Part shown: positions 23,273-35,445 of the stretch, in pieces | Layout: the number at the start of each line of letters is the position of its first letter | Numbering within the stretch: the first letter of the stretch is position 1 | Source of the DNA: Lantana camara | Lineage: Eukaryota; Streptophyta; Magnoliopsida; Lamiales; Verbenaceae | Reading direction: 5' to 3' | Assembly: GCA_037501455.1 (NCBI GenBank) | Contig: CM074863.1 | Span: 57,517,501 to 57,581,500 of the forward strand | Length of the DNA stretch: 64,000 nucleotides | Notes under the pieces: generated by a model | What the model saw: the letters and a program-made list of their open reading frames with translations, nothing else | What the model was told of the DNA's origin: nothing | The model's database searches: none | Translations under genes and position numbers: made by a program

Positions 23273-26107
23273 TGTGACGCCCCGATTTTTCCCCAAATCG
23301 ATCAGGTATGAATTATGTGATAATTACGTGCACATTTAATTTATTTTAATTACGTTATTTCATTTCTTTATCTTATATTATATTAATTAGAGAAATATTT
23401 AGTTGTTTGAAATATTTGAATTTGAGTTTATATGAATTTTCTTTGAACTATTTGCGCTTGAACAAATTTATTGCTTGCCGTTCCTACGTGAAATGATTTC
23501 GGAATTTCGTACAAATTTAATATGTTGGACTTATATGTGTTATGAATATGTTTATATGCTCGTTTTATGTTTTCGGGTTTGTTTGATTGAGTTTTGAATT
23601 TATTTTGGATTCGGAATCCAAAACAAGGGCTAACGAGCGATTAGCGCACCATTGGTTCCTTATTTGATAACTTGAGCTAGGAAACTCGGTTTCGAGTTTC
23701 GTCAACTTCGTTGAACTCGTATCGAAAATTCGAGTTTGATGAGCTTAGCCTTGTATTTTTTCCAAAGCCATTTGAACCTCCGAAATTCAACCGAAACACA
23801 CAACGGACGCCTAAACTGACCTTGCTGCACTTAAATGGCCATAACTTATTCATTTGTTGACCTAATTAACCATGGTTAGACTCTATGGAACCCTGACTCA
23901 ACCCTTTATTCAGCCCTTAACCCCCCAGACCGAGATAACCCTTCCCACTTGGAGTAAATTGGCCAAACATCCTCTGCATTCCAGAAATCCCGTCACTCAA
24001 GCCCTCCTTGGAGATTCAAGCTCAAATCTCCTCCCAAACCTCCATTAATCCACAAGGTAAGCTTGGATATGTTATGTACATTCAATATGAGTCATTTTCA
24101 TTCATTCATCCCTAAATTTGAGCATGGTTTCATGAGTTTTGGCAAAGATGGATATATATTTAGGTTTTGAGCATTTTGGTTGATCTCTTTCAATTCTTGA
24201 GCTTTTTGGATGATTTCAAGCATGAAAATGATTGTTTTGATCTCCTCTTTACATTTATAGTGATGTATTAGTTGTTAGTTGAGGTATTTATGAGCCACGA
24301 TTAATGACTTATTGAAGTTTTGGTAAGAATTGATCACCACACACTACATCTCACGTTTCAAGGTTTTGGGAGCATGATTGGGAGTTGTTTTTAAGTGGTT
24401 TCATTACATCTTAGTTGTCTTTTGTTGATTGAATGTGTTGAGAAAGTTGTGTCTTGGTTATGCTCTGTTTTCTGCTGCGGTTTTCTTTTCTCTGCTGCGT
24501 GCGTGACACGGGCGTGTCACCCCTTTCTTCTTTAGGGTGACACGGGGGTGCACGATTGTTTGGTTCCGCTGTACTGAGACACGGGGGTGTCACGGTTTGC
24601 CTTGTGGTGGTGACACGGGCGTGTCACCTTCTGATTTCTTGTTCCACTGTACCGTGACACGGGGGTGTCACGGATTGCTTTGTGTTGGTGACACGGGCGT
24701 GTCACCTTCTGTTTTCATGCATTTTGTGGTTTCATGCATGTTGTGTATGTATGTATGTGTATATATATATACATATATTTTGATTATATGATTTAAATTC
24801 CTTAATAGTGCACATAAACATGTTCATTACATAACATACTCTTTTACATATTCGTAGCATGATCATTTCATTGCCGAGCGTCATATTTGGTCATTTTGAG
24901 TCTCATGTCACCTTTCTTCCACGGATTTTGATCCCCGTTGGAGACGAGGCCGGTCCTTGAGGCTTTCGTGTCTTCTTTTGTCGGTTTGAGGTGGGTTTCT
25001 CTACTAATAGTTATCTTGACCCAATATAACCCTTATGTGACCGTTTTAAGCCAAAAGTTATATTTATAATTAACGAGTCTTATGATTTTCGATTGTTAAG
25101 CCCTTCTTTATGAAAACCTACCTTTTGTTTTGGAGAGATTGCATGTATGTTATGATCACGGGTCCCGGAGCTTAGTGTATCGTGGTAAGCCGGGGAGGCA
25201 AGGGCCGACGGTGAACCCGTGCACTAGTTCCAACCATTTTTACATCGAAACGGATCTCGTCAGGAGTTTTGACGACAAAATGCTAGTCGGGCTTTTGAGG
25301 ATTCATGTACCTCACTAGCCATTATGTATGAGGTGGTCGAGTCTTGCAAACTCGTCCACCGCCGGAGGAAGAAGGTGTATATGAATGATTATGATCATTA
25401 TGTGTGTGCACATATGTTATGGATGATAATTTATGAAATTATGAATATGATTACATGAGGAGAAGGTTGGAGATGATTCACGCCCACTCGCCGGGCCTTA
25501 AACCCTATGTTAATTATGAATGAATATGATAGTCGTAATCCCAATGATGTTTTATTTGCTTTGCCCGCTTGGGAAATTTCTTATCAAACTTCTATGGGAT
25601 TAGGGCTTGCATGTATATGTTTCAATTCCGCGATATTTATACTTATGCCCCGCTTTTATACCCACCAGTCTCTTTTAGACTGAACCCGGTTTGTTTTCAG
25701 TTGTTTCGTGCAGGTTTGGAGGTGCTAGGCGGGAATTCGAGTCGTCTAGGTCTTGCATTTGTGTCTAGCATTTCCTTTACACTCATTCGTACTTATATTT
25801 TGTATTTTGGAGCGAATTATGTTATTTTGAGCGCTGGGGGCTTTGCTACCACTTATTGTATAGGTTGATCTTTTTTTGGAGCTTGGATGCTCAATGTGAA
25901 AAATTATGTTTATTGCTTCCGCTGTTGCATTTGTTTCTCGATTGAATTCATGTGGTTATTGTTTGGTTGAAGGGTTAGCTCCCGCCTAGCTTAGCGTGTG
26001 TGTTGTGTCCTCGTTCGCCGTGATTTGACATGTGTAGGGATTTTCCATTTCCTATGTGGGTCGGGTCTCGGTGCGGGGGATGTGGCTCCTCTCGCTCGGG
26101 CGTTACA
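23273..26107 (+). repeat. Element A 3' LTR
   Basis: 2835 bp, the direct repeat of 15666-18508. It contains the better-preserved palindrome array (24503-24705), donor (24057) and acceptor (25713). Followed by TSD ATTTG. Confidence 0.95.
24503..24705. repeat. Palindrome array, element A 3' LTR (TGACACGGG type, intact)
   Basis: Same six units as 16896-17098, but five keep both GTGACAC and GTGTCAC arms or nearly so. It begins 446 nt after the donor at 24057. Confidence 0.8.
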
Positions 26108-26112
26108 ATTTG

Positions 26113-27707
26113 GGTTCAAGAGGTCGTGATCTCGGACCATGGAGATATATAAGTTGATGCATGAACATTCATAGAAATCTTGAAGACCGTGGGAAAAATA
26201 AGTGATGATCAACAAGTTAAAGCAAGTTCGTGATTGGAGAAACAAGGACCAGTCACCGAACTAAAAGCTTACTACCATGGTGACAGGTTTAATACATTCA
26301 TGGCACGTGCATCATACATCGCTTTAAATTATTTAAATTCCTTTATTTATGTGTGCGTGCATTTTTAATTGATAGAATTGCTCCAATATGTTGCATCTTT
26401 AATTGTTTGTTACATGCATTGGCATCTTAATCCGACATGCACGGTTTAGTGTTTATTTAATAAGGAATTTTCCTCCACTTCATTCATCGAATGCTACTTC
26501 AACCGAGCCATATTCGAATCGAGCTAAGGAGGAATTTTGGGTTGTAAATTGTGGATTGAAGGAAAGGAAGAAATACGGAAGCTCGGGAAAGTAGAACCGA
26601 ATTTTGGAATAAATGAATTAGATGGTCATCCCCACTAATTCCTTGAAAGTGAATTTCACCAAGATCAACGGACATATAGCTTAACTAGGATCGCTTATGT
26701 CGAGGAGCTTGATGACCTTGGTTTGAGAAGCTTTAGAGCAAGCCTAAGGAATTTGGATAGGAGTTCTTAAGGGGGAGAGCATGACCGGGAGATGATTTAG
26801 AAATACTTGGTTGTGCTCGAGTGGATTATTCTTAGAGGGAACAATGGAAACTCAAGGGTTAACAAGTAACCGAATCTTTACAAAAGATGCGTGATGATGG
26901 GAAGATAGAGTACTCGATGATATTTCAAGACCGAATTGGGGAAGATCAAGCAGGTTATGGAGTATAATAAATAATCTACGGAAACATGGTATTGAAAATG
27001 AATGTCAAGGTTGGAAAAGAGATATGTGCTTTAAGGGACGAAGATAGATATTCGGGGATTGCTTGGGAAACGAAGCAACATGACGGAGTCCTAATGTCGT
27101 GTCGTTACATCTTGCTATGGGAGATATGCAAACTTAAGTCTGCCATGATTGGACGTATTGTATCTGGATTATCGTGTCTCATAATTTAAAGATGATGGGA
27201 CAGTGAAAAATTCACAAAATTGATAAGAAAGGATAGATCGAGGATAATCTTAATTGCCGACTCAAGTTAATATATAACGGATCTGTGTAGAGAGTTTGCA
27301 AGAAGTAGTAAGGAAGGTAGTGAATAAGTGAAGACGAGTCAATCACTATACTTGGCGACCGACATAGGGAGAGCAAATTCAACCGTGGACTTAGGAAGCA
27401 TAATAAGTAAGAAAGATCATAACATGAACAAAATGGATTATTGGTTCGTCAATTATGTTCCATAATGAGCCAGGAATGCTAATAGGGTTTGATATGGGCG
27501 TCCGAACTATTCGGGACAAGCTCGAGCATCCAAGGAAGGACTAATGAGATTGTGGTAAAGAATAAATCAAATGGATTAAGATCATGAGACTTCCAAGATT
27601 GGAACTTTGGACCATGGTATTTAATAAAGATAAGAGAATTAAATGCGGAACTTCGAATCGTGGGGGCTAGCAAGGGTAAAAGAATAAATCGTGGGCGAAG
27701 ACCAAGT
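26113..27707 (+). other. Element B internal region, part 2 (non-coding)
   Basis: Resumes element B after element A. No frame over about 70 codons and no retrotransposon domain. It is A/G-rich with GGGGGAGAG near 26772, resembling a polypurine tract but not next to an LTR. It ends at the TSD of solo LTR C. Confidence 0.6.
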
Positions 27708-28289
27708 GATCATGTAACGCCCCAACTTTTCGTATTTTAATATGACGTATGTGTTTACTAATTTGCGCGAATTAATTGGCTATAAGTGTTTTCTATATTT
27801 AAACTTCTTTATTTAAATGTTAAATATGTGAGTAATTGAAATATATGCAATAATTGAATTGGAATTAATATGAATAACTTGTGTGCTCTTTAATTGCGCG
27901 TTTAAATTATTTAATTGCTTAATTAATCGCTTTTGCTAATTACTAATTGTAATTTTCATTAATTTTCCATTATATGAATTTCGTTATAATTTTATTAAAT
28001 ATTTAATATGGATTCTTAAATTTTATTTGAATTTTGAAACTATATGAATTCTTGGTCAATTTGCCTTTACGTGACAAGTTGCGTGCCGTTACTATATGAA
28101 ATGAATTCGAAATTTCGTGGAAATTTAATATATTGTAGATATGTGTGTCATGATGGTGTACGTATGCACATTTTACTTTTTCGGATTCGTTTGATTGCGT
28201 TTTAAATTTATTTGGTATGTTTGGAACCAAACCGGGGGCTAACGAGCACTTAGCGCACCCTTGGTTTCGTATGTGATATCTTGAGCTCG

Positions 28290-28370
28290 GGAACTCGAAA
28301 TCGAGTTCCGTCAACTTCGTTGAACTCATATCGAAAATTCAAGTTTGATGAACTTAATCTTATATTTTTC
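28290..28370 (+). promoter_or_regulatory. LTR C core promoter: palindrome plus TATA
   Basis: GGAACTCG and CGAGTTCC arms around AAAT (28290-28309), then TATATTTTTC from 28361, 52 bp downstream. The best-preserved copy of this module in the window. Confidence 0.7.
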
Positions 28371-28662
28371 TAAATTTATTTAAACCTCCGAAATTCAACC
28401 AAAACACTCAACGGAAGATAAAACTGCCACATTTTACTAAATGAGCCATAACTTATTCAAATCTTGACCAAATTAACCATGGTTGGAGGCTATGGAACCC
28501 TAGTTAAGCCCACTATCTGACCCTTATCCCCCTAAACCGAACCAACCCTCAAAAACAAGAGAAATATCAGCTCCAATCCCCTGCTCTAGAATCATCCCAT
28601 CACCATGCCCAACCTTGGAGATTCAAGCTCAATTCTCCTCCAAACTTCATCAAATCCACAAG

Positions 28663-31128
28663 GTAAGTTTAGGGTTGTAATATACATTCAATATGTGTCA
28701 TTTTAAACCATGTTTCCCTGAATTTGAGCTGGTATACTTGGAGATATGAGGATATACATTAATAGTTAGGTTTTGAAGTCATTTGGTGATCTGTCTCATT
28801 CCTTGATGATTTAGGTTGATTCCAAGCATGAATATGATTGTTTGAACTTCATTTTTACATTCATGATCATGTATTTTATGATGGTTTAGTGTTTAATGAG
28901 TTGCTATGGATGGAACTTTGATGAAATTTCATGAGTTGATCATCTTCTTCCCTTCCTCACGTTTGATCACTTGGAGAGCATGTTTGGGTGTTAATGTAGA
29001 GTTGTTTTGCTGCACATTTGTTTTCATTTCTTACCTGAGTATGTTGGTTAAAGCTTGGCCTCGTTACTGCCCTGTTTCTTGCTGCGTTCTGCTCCAGATT
29101 GAGCAGGTCGCGGCCGCAATCGGACTAAGAACAATCTTGGTCACGGCCGCGACTCGTGTGTGCGTGCTTTGGTTGTGTCTCTCAGGTCGCGCCAGCGACC
29201 TGAACCTTGTGTATTTCATGTCGCGGCCAACACCCCATTTTCACCATGTTTCGAGTTCTTGGACTAATTGCTCAAATTTCGAAAATTGCATGGGTAGCGG
29301 CCGCTACCATTTCATGAAGGAAATGGGTCGCGGCCACGACCCTTCACAAGCCTGCGTGAGATTTCAGTTTTTTAATGTGATTTGCATGGTTTGTTTGGCT
29401 TGTTTTTGGTTCGTTCTCTTCATTAACATGTCATATAATGTGTTAACTTATGTGTTACGAAGTTTGGTGAATTTTCGTCAAATATTTTCCAAGTTATGCT
29501 CTGAAGTGTCTTTCTTCCTTCTCATGTGCGCATGCATGGGTCTTTTGCTTCTTATTTCTTATTTTATGACTTGTATTATACATGTTATATGACATGTTAT
29601 GCTTGTTATTTGGAATTCTTGGATTGCTTTGGCTTGATATATGAAAGATATGAACTTAAACGAATCTAAATGATACATGTATGCCTTGATACTTCATATT
29701 TGAACCCTAAGTGACATCTTGCTTCTTTTATTAATTTATATGAATTGTATACATGGTATAATATGCATTATGTGTATCATTTGAATTCCTTGAATTAATT
29801 TGGTAGGATTTATGAAAGTGATGAACTTAAATGATTTTGAATGAGTCTTGAAATGAATGAGTTGAACGTTTATATGTCCTTGAAGTATTAATCATACACA
29901 TGAACGATTCCTTGCCATAGTACCATAACTTATGCATTCATAATCTATGTTATTCCGATCATATATGGCTTATGGTTCGATTTGATACAAAATATGAGAG
30001 ATATGGATTGTATAAATATGAAACCACCATATATTGAACATTTTGAATGAATTCCTTGATTATATGACCTCATCACATGATTTATGTTTTTATGCATCTC
30101 ATATCATGTGCATAACATGCCTTGCGTCTATGTGGTTTCACATCGAGTCAATTCTCACGAGTACACTTTGTTACTTCTCTTGTACAGTTCATTTCCAGGA
30201 CGGAGACTTCCGATTTGAATAGGAACCTGCATTAGTTATGCTTTATGTCTCGTGGTATTCCAAGTGAGGGTGTTTTTGTTTTAGTTATGTATCAAACCCT
30301 TATGTGACAAGCTTTCGCCAAAACCTTATGTATACATATATATGTAAATTTTAAAGTAGAGTCATCGAGTAAATTATGATCGAGTAAACCCTTTCCTAAT
30401 GAATTATGAAATATGTTATGTTTCTTATGAATCAAATGTTTTGGCGAGATTATGTTATGTTCACGGCCCCAGGAATTTAGTACATGCGGCTATCCGGGGA
30501 GGCAAGGGCCGACGGTGATCCCATATGCTAATTCCATTTATGTTTACGACGGAACGGACCTCGTTATGAGTTTTGACGAAGAAACGCTAGTTGGGCTTTT
30601 GGGGCCTCATGAACCCCTCTAGCCATTATGTATGAGGTGGTCGGGTCTTGCAAACCACTCCACCACCCGGAGGAAGAAGGTTGGAACTTATGTTATGATT
30701 ATGATTATGTTATGATTGTTATGCACAGTACGAGAAGGCCGGGATACGGATTGCCCAAACGACTATGTCTTATGTTATGATATATGATCTCTGTGTATTA
30801 TGATATATTGCATGATCACGTATTTAATGTATTAATGCTAGCTGTCGTACACGGTAGGAGTTTGGTTGGAGATTATGCACGCTCACTCGCCGAGCCTTCT
30901 TGATTATGTATGAATTATGAACTTAATGAATTTAATATGATTTAGTTGTAAAGTCCGGGCATTGCTAGTTATCTTTTAGCCCTTCTTGGGAACTAACTTT
31001 AAACAAAACTTTACTCGGGATTTATGAATTGCATATGCATGTTTTTATATATATGTATCGCTCCTGCTCCCTGCTCACTTAGTCTTCTAGAGACTGACCC
31101 TCTCCCTCCCCAATCTTTTAGTGTGCAG
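28663..31128 (+). other. Predicted LTR intron in solo LTR C
   Basis: Donor CACAAG|GTAAGT (perfect consensus). The acceptor region has GACTGACCC, then CTCTCCCTCCCC and TTTTAG, ending GTGTGCAG|GTTTGG at 31128; GCTAGGCGG follows. About 2.47 kb. Prediction only. Confidence 0.55.
29106..29342. repeat. Palindrome array in solo LTR C (GGTCGCGGCCGCGACC type)
   Basis: About six units, including GGTCGCGGCCGC (29106), GGTCACGGCCGCGAC, GGTCGCGCCAGCGACC, a perfect 16-bp palindrome GGTAGCGGCCGCTACC (29293-29308) and GGGTCGCGGCCACGACCC (29325-29342). It begins 443 nt after the donor. Confidence 0.78.
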
Positions 31129-31591
31129 GTTTGGCGTTGGAGTTTCGAGCTAGGCGGATTTGGGCTGAGTCTTTGAGTCGGTCAGGTTAAGTTAGTAGAG
31201 TCTCTGCACTCGCATATGTATTTGAATTGTGTATGATTCAGCTTTATAGGATTATGAATTTGAATCTTTATGTATTTGTGATTGAATTGCCTTGTTGAGC
31301 TTTGTTATGAATTAAAAGAGGCCTGAGGAGCCCAAGCTTGTTTGTGGCTCGTGTGTTTAATTTCTTCAGGCCCGTGGCCAATGTATTTTGTTTGGGTTTT
31401 AGTTTTCCGATGCGTTATGTTTGTTGGTTGGTTATATTTGTAGGGTCTAAGTTCCGCCTAGCTTAGGAGGGTTGTTTTGTTTATCTCTCGTTCGCTATGG
31501 TTTGATACGGGTGCGGACTTCCCATTTCGTTACTCGTGTTGAGCCATAGTGCGGGGGATGTGGTGCCTCACGTGCGGGGTGCTACAGATCA

Positions 31592-32251
31592 TCAAAGAAT
31601 CAAATACATCGGGGATTATGAAAACAAGACTCTACGAGCAAAGGAACCATTAACAAAGAAATCAAGTAGCTTCCGGATTCACTACAATGAAAAACCTCCA
31701 AACAATGGTGAACGACACATTAACCATACATATCACATGCATCATGCATTCCTTAATTTTCTGTTGTGTGTAATTGCTTGTTAGTTGCTTTTGGAGTGAG
31801 CGAGTGCCTTAGTAACACGATGAGGCGAGGGTCGTGCCGTGTAACGGACTTTACAACGGGTCTTTGGAGACCCTATTGAGAAGCTAGTGGCGGCCCAAGA
31901 AACCAACTTCAAACCATGAAGTTGATGTGGTGATTCAAGACCCATTTCGAGTTGGAGAACGAGTGGTGGGAGTTCGTCAACTAATCCACTTGTGATACCG
32001 AGTTGTGGGATTGTTAGGATGGATTCAAACGGTGGGGGTTGAATCTCGTTTAGACCCTCCTATCGTGCGAGACGTCCGGACTACTCATGGTCGGATTTAG
32101 TTCGTGAGCAGCTTGAAGCCCCTTCGTGCTTGAAGACCCTTCTCTGAACTAATTCCTACGGGATGTCGCGAACCCCGCGTGGGATGAACACGGAGAGGTT
32201 TTGCTTAGAGTCCAATACTCGAGGCAATGGACCTGAGGACAAGTCCTTCTT
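31592..32251 (+). other. Element B internal region, part 3 (non-coding)
   Basis: Last part of element B before its polypurine tract. No long frame or retroelement domain. It contains no chromodomain-like motif where a Tekay element would have one. Confidence 0.6.
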
Positions 32252-32264
32252 AAGAGGGAGAGGT
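32252..32264 (+). other. Polypurine tract of element B
   Basis: AAGAGGGAGAGGT immediately before the 3' LTR, differing by one base from that of Tekay element A. Confidence 0.85.
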
Positions 32265-33248
32265 TGTGATACCCCGTTTTCCAGCAAGCCAGGTACGAGG
32301 TCACGTGAGAGTTTAATTCGGTAATTACATGATTTAAGTGAATCACATGCCTACGTGTCAACGTGTAACTCTATTTAACTACGTGCGCTTTAGAATTTAT
32401 TTAAATTGTTCTTAGACTCAATTGTCTAATAATTGCTCGTTAGGGACCTAATTTTAATTAGGGTGTTTTGGGCCTTCGTAGCTACCTTGAGCTCAGGAAT
32501 TCGGATTCGAATTCCAACCTTAACATTGAGTTCGTTTCAATGATTCAGATTCAATGAATTAACCTTTTAATTTCTAAGCCATTTGATCACCCTACCATTT
32601 TAAAATTCGATCCGAATGGACCGGATACCTTTCCTACCCGCATAATCTGACCCGTTTAACTCAGCCCCAAAAAGGAGCCAAGTCTTCCTCCCTATTTCAT
32701 TTTCCATGTACAAGCCAAGAAGGAAGAGAAAAAGAAGGGTTTCTCCATCTTCAACTTTGAGCTCAAGCCTCGTCTCCATTTCTCATCCAATCAATGATCC
32801 AAGGTAAGATTTGAACTCCACTCCTCATGTGCTTCGTTTTCTCCCGATTAAATCTCTTTTCTCTTGCTTATTTTGATGCCTTTGGAGAAGATGGTAAATA
32901 GTGATAATATATCAAAATTTGCTCACTTGCTCTCATACTTGAATACTATGTTCCAAGACTGATATAGGTTGTTCTCTTAAGCTCCCTTGTCGTTTAATTG
33001 TTGAAATTATGATTGTTGATTGATTGTAGCTCAAAACTCCATTAATGGAGGTTGATTATGCTTTAATGGAAACTTGTTTAATCCTTGTTTCCATGCCCTT
33101 GAGATTAAGATATATGTTAGAGCATGCATACATGAATTTATGCCTTGAATTTGGAGTATTTTGGTTGTGGTTTGAGGTGGTTTTGGGGAATTTTGGTTTC
33201 TCCCATGTTTAGCCCTGTTTTTACTGCGTTTCTTCTGCCCAGAATGTC

Positions 33249-33370
33249 TACCCGGGCGGGTAGATTTTGTACACAAAAGTACCCGGGCGGGTACTTTATT
33301 GCAGAATTGTTTCTGCATTGCTTCTCCCCGGCTGGGTAGATTTTGACTTGTATTTTCCCCGGCCGGGTAC
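33249..33370. repeat. Palindrome array in element B 3' LTR (TACCCGGGCGGGTA type)
   Basis: Four units: TACCCGGGCGGGTA (33249), TACCCGGGCGGGTA (33280), CCCCGGCTGGGTAG (about 33326) and CCCCGGCCGGGTAC (about 33357). It begins 445 nt after the donor. Confidence 0.75.
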
Positions 33371-34879
33371 TACCTCATCCGAACTCCGATTGACCTGATT
33401 TTTGAGCCGTTAGAAACCTTTTAAAGTCTAGAACAACCTTGGAATCACCTCATTATCCTTTCTAATTTGTGAGATATAGTCAATTCTTTTTGGTGTCGCC
33501 ACTTTACCGACAATCTGCTTTCGCCCAACTTCGGGTCTACGTTATTTTCACCTCGCTTTCCATCACAAGTCGAGCCACATACCATTTTAAAGGTCTATGT
33601 GCCTAGTTTCATTTCCAACAAACAAAACTCAATTCCTACTTCTAGAACTCAAGATATTCCAGTTTTCCTTCCACTTGCGCATTTCCGAAAACTGTTAGCT
33701 TTTGCCAAACTTTGCCAAAACCCGTTTTATCGCTTTCCTCTCACCTCCTCGACCTCTTATTTGACTTACATGCATTGTATACATGCCTAATTGAGTGATT
33801 AAATCATTGATGTGTCTAAATGACATTACTTATGCTCATGACCACGATCACACCATTTCATGACATATTTATGAATTAATGCGTATTGAATCATGCTATG
33901 ACATGATACACCACTTCATGAACATCGTCGTACGTCCTACTTGGTTTCATTTTGAGTCTTCACGAGTATTGTCATTGTCCTTCTTGCTCAGTAATCTCCT
34001 CGGTGGAGACTTTCCGGTTTCGTAGTCCTTCTATTGGTCTTTTTTGCACTTGGAGGTGAGGGTTTTCTTTTATAATTGACCTATAACCTTGCATTAATTA
34101 AAACATAGCCAAATGGTTTTCATATCAAATTATCCATACCTCTTATACCGGCTATGTACCGAAAATGTTTTATAAATCCTGAATGTGTTACCCTGAGCCT
34201 GTTTTGCGAGATCCTGCTATTGCCCTCGGCTCTTCTAGCACTGGACTAGCCGGAGTGGTTCCTGTTCCTGCTCCTGGGGCCCAGGGGCTTGTGTATTGAG
34301 GGAACCGGAGAGGTATCGGGCTGACGGTGAACTCTTGCACAGACCCAACCTGTTGGACTAACCCGGACATCTGCTAGGAGGTTTGGCAGAAGATGGGATT
34401 CCGGTTTAGGGGAGTCATGAACCCACCTTACCACTTTTATTGGATGGCTAGGGCTAGCTACCCGAACCAGCACCGGAGAAGGAGGTTATTGTACTTGTTT
34501 TTCCTATATTAATGATTATAAAATTCCTGATTCCTGCCTGCCTGACTGCTTATTATTCCTGTCATGTTAATAAGTGAAAAGTGGAGTCCAGGATGGAATA
34601 AATACCCGTTCTCGCCAGGTCCCCTAAAATATTAAGCTTAGATATCCGTAACCTCTGGTATGTCTCAGTCCCTGTTCAGCACTAGAGCTTGTGGATCGTA
34701 AAGGTAAAGTGGGCATCAACAGAGGCGTACGGATATCGACACATGCATATTATATCCTGTTTACCTGACCTGCATGCTTGAACATAATTCCACCCGTACG
34801 TATTAATTTACTTCTGATTCATGTTTTCTGTTTCCTCTTTTAATAGCGTACAATGGAATTATGACTGCCTGATTGCCTG

Positions 34880-34880
<1 letters not shown>

Positions 34881-34958
<78 letters not shown>
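34881..34958. repeat. (TA)n(TG)n microsatellite in element B 3' LTR
   Basis: About 44 bp of TA followed by about 34 bp of TG. The 5' LTR has a much shorter TA/TG run at 13852-13880, so this has expanded (or the other contracted) since insertion. Confidence 0.9.
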
Positions 34959-34960
<2 letters not shown>

Positions 34961-35445
34961 ACCCCCCTTCACTCAGTCCGTTGGCTGACCCCTCCCTCTC
35001 GTTGTTTTTAGTGTCTGTCTTGCAGGCTCTGTAGTCGTTAGGTGGGAGTCTTTTGAAGTCTTTGATCGAGTCTTGGTCCTATTTGCACTGCATTGTATCG
35101 TACCTTTATTTTCTACTTGTAACTGGGCTATGTAAGCCACTCTATATTGTTATTGCTTTATTGATTCGGGACAAGTTAGGACAGGATCTTGAACTAGTTG
35201 AACCCGTATTTACATTCTTGTATGATTTGAAATTCCATATTGGTTAGTGATTGCATGATTGCCTTGCTTCCGCATCCTGGTTTCTATTGATTTGGTGGTA
35301 CAGGGTCTAGTCTCGCCTAACAGGTTGGTTTTTATTCTGTCTCCGTTCGCCGTGAGCTTGGTTCATGTATGGACTCCCATTTTATGGGTGGACTGGGCTC
35401 TCGTGCGGGGGATGTGGTGCCCTCCGCTTAGGATGTCACACGAGC

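Larger units (their letters stand above)
15666..26107 (+). mobile_element. Element A: Tekay-like Ty3/gypsy chromovirus, structurally complete
   Basis: 10,442 bp with LTRs of 2843 and 2835 bp. TSD ATTTG at 15661-15665 and 26108-26112. It has a primer site, a gag-protease-RT-RNase H-integrase-chromodomain order and a polypurine tract. The long LTRs and classical C-terminal chromodomain (WETEDKMKKFHPELF-type ending) point to the Tekay/Del lineage. The frames are broken, so it cannot make its own proteins. Confidence 0.95.
27713..31586 (+). mobile_element. Solo LTR C (Tekay-like gypsy)
   Basis: 3874 bp starting TGTAACGCCCC and ending GGGGTGCTACA, flanked by GATCA at 27708-27712 and 31587-31591. 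There is no primer site, polypurine tract or partner LTR. It has the full shared plan: promoter palindrome, TATA, donor, array, branch/acceptor and terminal GCGGGGGATGTGG. A 228-codon open frame at 28906-29592 lies across the intron and array, has no known domain, and I consider it spurious. Confidence 0.92.
11307..35440 (+). mobile_element. Element B: gypsy-type LTR element without recognisable coding region (LARD-like)
   Basis: LTRs 11307-14363 and 32265-35440 (start TGTGATACCC, end GTGTCACA/TGTCACA) are flanked by CAAGC (11302-11306) and CGAGC (35441-35445), one mismatch. The uninterrupted copia LTR at 60720-60760 shows the empty site. It has an initiator-tRNA-Met primer site and an AAGAGGGAGAGG polypurine tract nearly identical to that of Tekay element A. 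After removing nested element A and solo LTR C, the internal domain is about 3.6 kb and I find no gag or pol motif in it. It resembles a large retrotransposon derivative that depends on another element's proteins. Confidence 0.85.
32265..35440 (+). repeat. Element B 3' LTR
   Basis: 3176 bp, the direct repeat of 11307-14363. Promoter palindrome at 32496-32515, donor at 32804, array at 33249-33370, acceptor at 35025. Longer than the 5' copy because of microsatellite expansion and an extra array unit. Confidence 0.9.

Noticed and set aside
28906..29592. A 228-codon open frame on the plus strand
   Set aside because: It lies wholly inside solo LTR C, crosses the palindrome array, and shows no domain; its composition follows the nucleotide repeats.
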